A stretch of DNA of 64,000 nucleotides from Candidatus Manganitrophus morganii (lineage in GTDB: Bacteria > Nitrospirota > Nitrospiria > SBBL01 > Manganitrophaceae): assembly GCA_021651055.1 (NCBI GenBank), contig JAJHOH010000001.1, forward strand, positions 3,224,001-3,288,000. The letters run 5' to 3'. Positions 61,612-64,000 of the stretch are shown here, in pieces (within the stretch, counting starts at the first letter, position 1; every line of letters begins with the position of its first letter). The position numbers were made by a program, and so were the translations under genes. The notes under the pieces were generated by a model. It was not told the DNA's origin, did not search any database, and saw only the letters and a program-made list of their open reading frames with translations.

Positions 61612-63429
61612 ATGACGTCTGACCCGAGGAAAAATATTGTCGAGATCCCGCCCCGGTGGTACGTTTTATTCTGTTTTTCGGTCGCGGCGCTGATCGGAAT
61701 CGTCACGCTGAGGAATCCGGCGAGCGCCGATCTCTTGGCGGTCGAAGTTTTTTCCGTCGTGATCGCTTTGTTCATCTTCGGATCGATCCGGTATCGCATC
61801 GATAAAAATGTGATCACGTATGGGGCATTGCCGATTATCCTGGTCACCTTTTTTTCGGCCTGGTGGCCGCAATCCCCACTCCGGGAAGCGATGGCCCAAG
61901 AAGGGAGCGCGGCGCTCTGGGAAGCGGTCCGGCACAATTTCCTCTCCCTGCACGGACTGGAAAAGCTGATCCATGCCGACACCATGCTCTTCATCCTCGG
62001 CCTGACCTTCTTCGTCAGCGTGATCTCTCAAACCCGTCTTCTGGAAGAGATCAGCATCAAGGTCCTCCGCATCTTCGAGGGGCGGGTCCTCTCGACCGTT
62101 TTAGTCATCGGAGCGCTGGTCTCCTTCGCCTCGGGTATTTTGGACGGGGTCTCCATGATCGGCCTGACGATCCGGGTCTTGGTGATCATTTTGGTCATGG
62201 CCAAAATTGATTACCGCGGCATCGAGTTTATGATCATGTCTTCCGTCGTCTTGACGACGGTCTGCGGGATGTGGCTTGCTTATGGGGAGCCCCCCAACCT
62301 GATCATCAAATCAAATCTGAATCTTCCCGACCGTTTTTTCCTGACATATGCTATGCCGATGGCGGTTGTGAGTTTTATCATTGTCGCCCTGTTCATCCGC
62401 CGATGGCTGCGGGGCGTCCTGATTCCCCTCGACGGGCTCGATGTATTGGAGCAAAACGTTCCCGACGTGCGATTCCTGCAGGTGGCCAGAAAAGGGGAAA
62501 CCAAGGAGATGGAGGAGTTGTTGAAGGAATATGCCGGCCGGTTGGGAGAGAAGGGTCGCCAGGTCGAGACGCTCTATCATGAAGGGCATCATCCGATCTC
62601 GGCGATGGTCCGAGCGGAGGTGGATCGAAAGACGCTCCATGCCTTTATTAAAGAGTACCTCGATGAAGAGTTTGTCGAACCGGTCGCCTCCTACTACCGG
62701 CATCGCCGAAAACATGCGCTGCCGAAAGAGCGCGAGCAGGAAATGGTCGAGGCGGGGGTCATCGAGCGCCTCTTGGAGAACACACGGCTCCAAAGATCGG
62801 CGACGCAGAAGTGGGCAAAGCTTGCGTTCCTCGTCTTTATCGGTCTGTTATTTTGGCACGCGAGAGACCACGATGTGCCGCTGTTTCTCTCATCGATGGC
62901 CGGATTTGCCGTTGCGCTGATCGGGATTTTGCCTTATCGGAAGATGCGCCGGCTTGCTTTCCACGAGGGGGCGCATGAATATCGGGAGTATCTCTTCCTT
63001 TTTCCTCTTTTTCTCTTCATCTCGATGTTGACGGCGGTCGGATTTTTTGACCAACTCCGCTCCGCGATCATCGCGGGGGTCGAGACGATCGGGGAGGCGC
63101 ACGTCGCCGCCATCCAGTTTCTGGGGACCGGCGTGCTCTCCGCCATTCTCGACAACAATGTGGTGGCCGATTTCGCTTCAAGGGCTATTGAGGGGATGCC
63201 GCAGATGTTTCTCTTTGCCGCCGCTCAAATTGCAGGCTACGCGACGGGAGGGTCATTGACCCATATCGGGTCGGCCCAGTCGGTCGTCGCTTTTGCTTAT
63301 ATTCTCCGGTATGTCGATCCGCAATTTACCCCGGCGAATTGGATACGGGCCATGTGGAAGATCGTCCTTGCCCTCACGGTCGCCCTCACGGTGATGATTT
63401 ATCTCACGGCCTACGTTGTATCCGCTTGA
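61612..63429 (+). CDS. NhaD/ArsB-type ion transporter with large cytosolic insertion (605 aa)
   Basis: A multi-pass ion transporter of the ArsB/NhaD superfamily. Signature segments are GILDGVSMIGLTIRVLVIIL, CGMWLAYGEPPNLIIKSN and SAILDNNVVADFASRAIEGM, with a two-fold repeat in which NNxV-type loops enter the membrane. Between the two halves there is an insertion of about 130 residues (residues 270-400), highly charged and helical (KGETKEMEELLKEYAGRLGE, VASYYRHRRKHALPKER), which is unusual. It probably exchanges Na+ or another ion with protons. It ends 19 bases inside the convergent histidine kinase gene. Confidence 0.88.
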   Translation: MTSDPRKNIVEIPPRWYVLFCFSVAALIGIVTLRNPASADLLAVEVFSVVIALFIFGSIRYRIDKNVITYGALPIILVTFFSAWWPQSPLREAMAQEGSAALWEAVRHNFLSLHGLEKLIHADTMLFILGLTFFVSVISQTRLLEEISIKVLRIFEGRVLSTVLVIGALVSFASGILDGVSMIGLTIRVLVIILVMAKIDYRGIEFMIMSSVVLTTVCGMWLAYGEPPNLIIKSNLNLPDRFFLTYAMPMAVVSFIIVALFIRRWLRGVLIPLDGLDVLEQNVPDVRFLQVARKGETKEMEELLKEYAGRLGEKGRQVETLYHEGHHPISAMVRAEVDRKTLHAFIKEYLDEEFVEPVASYYRHRRKHALPKEREQEMVEAGVIERLLENTRLQRSATQKWAKLAFLVFIGLLFWHARDHDVPLFLSSMAGFAVALIGILPYRKMRRLAFHEGAHEYREYLFLFPLFLFISMLTAVGFFDQLRSAIIAGVETIGEAHVAAIQFLGTGVLSAILDNNVVADFASRAIEGMPQMFLFAAAQIAGYATGGSLTHIGSAQSVVAFAYILRYVDPQFTPANWIRAMWKIVLALTVALTVMIYLTAYVVSA

Positions 63430-64000
63430 TCTCGGCCATCCTCTTCAGACGCGTCCACCCGTTCATTTCGCTTCTCCGGCGTGTGGTCTTTCCCCCCGGA
63501 GGCCATCACCTGATGGAGGATCTTGCTCAGCTGATCCAATTTGTACGGTTTGGCCATCACCCCCTTGAAGCCGTATTGGGTGTAATCGGCCATGATCGGA
63601 TCGTTGGAGTAGCCGCTGGAGACAATCGCCTTGACGTCGGGATCGACCGCGAGCAGTTTCTGAATGGCCTCTCTCCCTCCGATCTCTCCCGGGATCGTTA
63701 AATCCATGATGACCAGGTCGAACGGATGGCCCGACCCCTTCGCTTCCCGGTAGCGCGCGATCGCCTCGCTTCCGTCTTCGGCAAAACCGACCTCGTATCC
63801 GAGGAAACGGAGCATCTCTCCCAGCACTCTGCGGACCGATTTCTCATCGTCCATGACCAAGATTTTTCCCTTGCCGCGAAGCGGCGCTTCGGTCGTGGCC
63901 GGCGGCTCGACTTCTTTTGACGAAGCCGGCAGGTAAATCGAAAAGGTCGATCCCTTCCCCAGCTCGGAGTCGACGGTCATATGGCCGTCATGTTTTTTGA
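63411..64000 (-). CDS. Hybrid sensor histidine kinase, C-terminal part (truncated by window edge)
   Basis: The frame is open to the window edge. The visible part begins with the end of a HATPase domain (KKHDGHMTVDSELGKGSTFS then IYLPA), followed by a linker and a receiver domain: KILVMDDEKSVRRVLGEMLR with the acidic pair, phospho-acceptor Asp in VIMDLTIPG and the conserved Lys in GVMAKPYKLDQLSKIL. The protein is thus a hybrid kinase, with the receiver at the C-terminus. The input and kinase domains are outside the window, so the signal is unknown. Its 3' end overlaps the transporter gene by 19 bases. Confidence 0.92.
   Translation of the reverse strand, partial: KKHDGHMTVDSELGKGSTFSIYLPASSKEVEPPATTEAPLRGKGKILVMDDEKSVRRVLGEMLRFLGYEVGFAEDGSEAIARYREAKGSGHPFDLVIMDLTIPGEIGGREAIQKLLAVDPDVKAIVSSGYSNDPIMADYTQYGFKGVMAKPYKLDQLSKILHQVMASGGKDHTPEKRNERVDASEEDGRDQADTT

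Overview
The window is a GC-rich chromosomal stretch (two A+T-rich gaps aside) from a Gram-negative bacterium. Evidence for this is a PEP-CTERM surface protein, a di-haem peroxidase with a signal peptide, lipoprotein-type BON proteins, periplasmic-type signal peptides and an MscS channel. Cobalamin-dependent ribonucleotide reductase, a DsrE/F/H-like trio, a B12-binding radical SAM protein and GEMM riboswitches fit a metabolically versatile environmental lineage such as Nitrospirota or a relative. That placement is inference from gene content only. No phage, insertion sequence, CRISPR array or rRNA operon was found; one tRNA gene (Arg, anticodon CCT) is present.

Layout. 1-9.7 kb: 3' end of nrdJ, small proteins, a radical SAM/B12 protein, a PEP-CTERM protein, a menaquinone/ubiquinone methyltransferase, an ECF sigma factor with its anti-sigma factor (which carries a C-terminal CXXCH motif), a di-haem peroxidase and a DsrE/F/H-like trio. 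9.8-21 kb: a secreted M1-M28-PDZ peptidase fusion, uvrA, a HEAT-like protein, a rhodanese, an ATP-grasp enzyme and nfuA. 21.2-30.6 kb: the most distinctive locus. Two paralogous, very large exported fibronectin-III/DNRLRE proteins each sit behind a promoter and two tandem GEMM-I riboswitch aptamers. All four aptamers carry A, not G, at the ligand-selecting position equivalent to Vc2 G20, which predicts 3',3'-cGAMP rather than c-di-GMP sensing. At least three have a terminator whose 5' arm overlaps the closing stem, so they look like ligand-ON switches.

30.7-44.7 kb: mostly metabolic and repair genes (phosphoribosyltransferase, Uup-like ABC-F ATPase, HhH-GPD glycosylase, class II aldolase, ThDP decarboxylase, M20 peptidase, dienelactone hydrolase), a HerA-like DUF853 ATPase and several unrecognised proteins. 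45-58.3 kb: a dense group of envelope and stress genes (gamma carbonic anhydrase-like protein, small membrane proteins, Gsp17M-like protein, two BON proteins, FtsH, DJ-1/PfpI, UspA, MscS, DUF421, DUF2254, MarR, DUF5985-like proteins). 58.4-64 kb: maltooligosyltrehalose synthase TreY, an NhaD/ArsB-type ion transporter and the 3' end of a hybrid histidine kinase that runs off the window.

How parts connect. A nucleotide second messenger appears to switch on a surface or extracellular matrix-type protein pair through RNA. A separate periplasmic redox signal could act through the sigma/anti-sigma pair near the peroxidase. The right half looks like envelope, osmotic and general stress defence (trehalose, MscS, FtsH, USP, BON). 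Start codons were moved from the longest ORF to an internal start wherever a Shine-Dalgarno sequence or signal peptide supported it.
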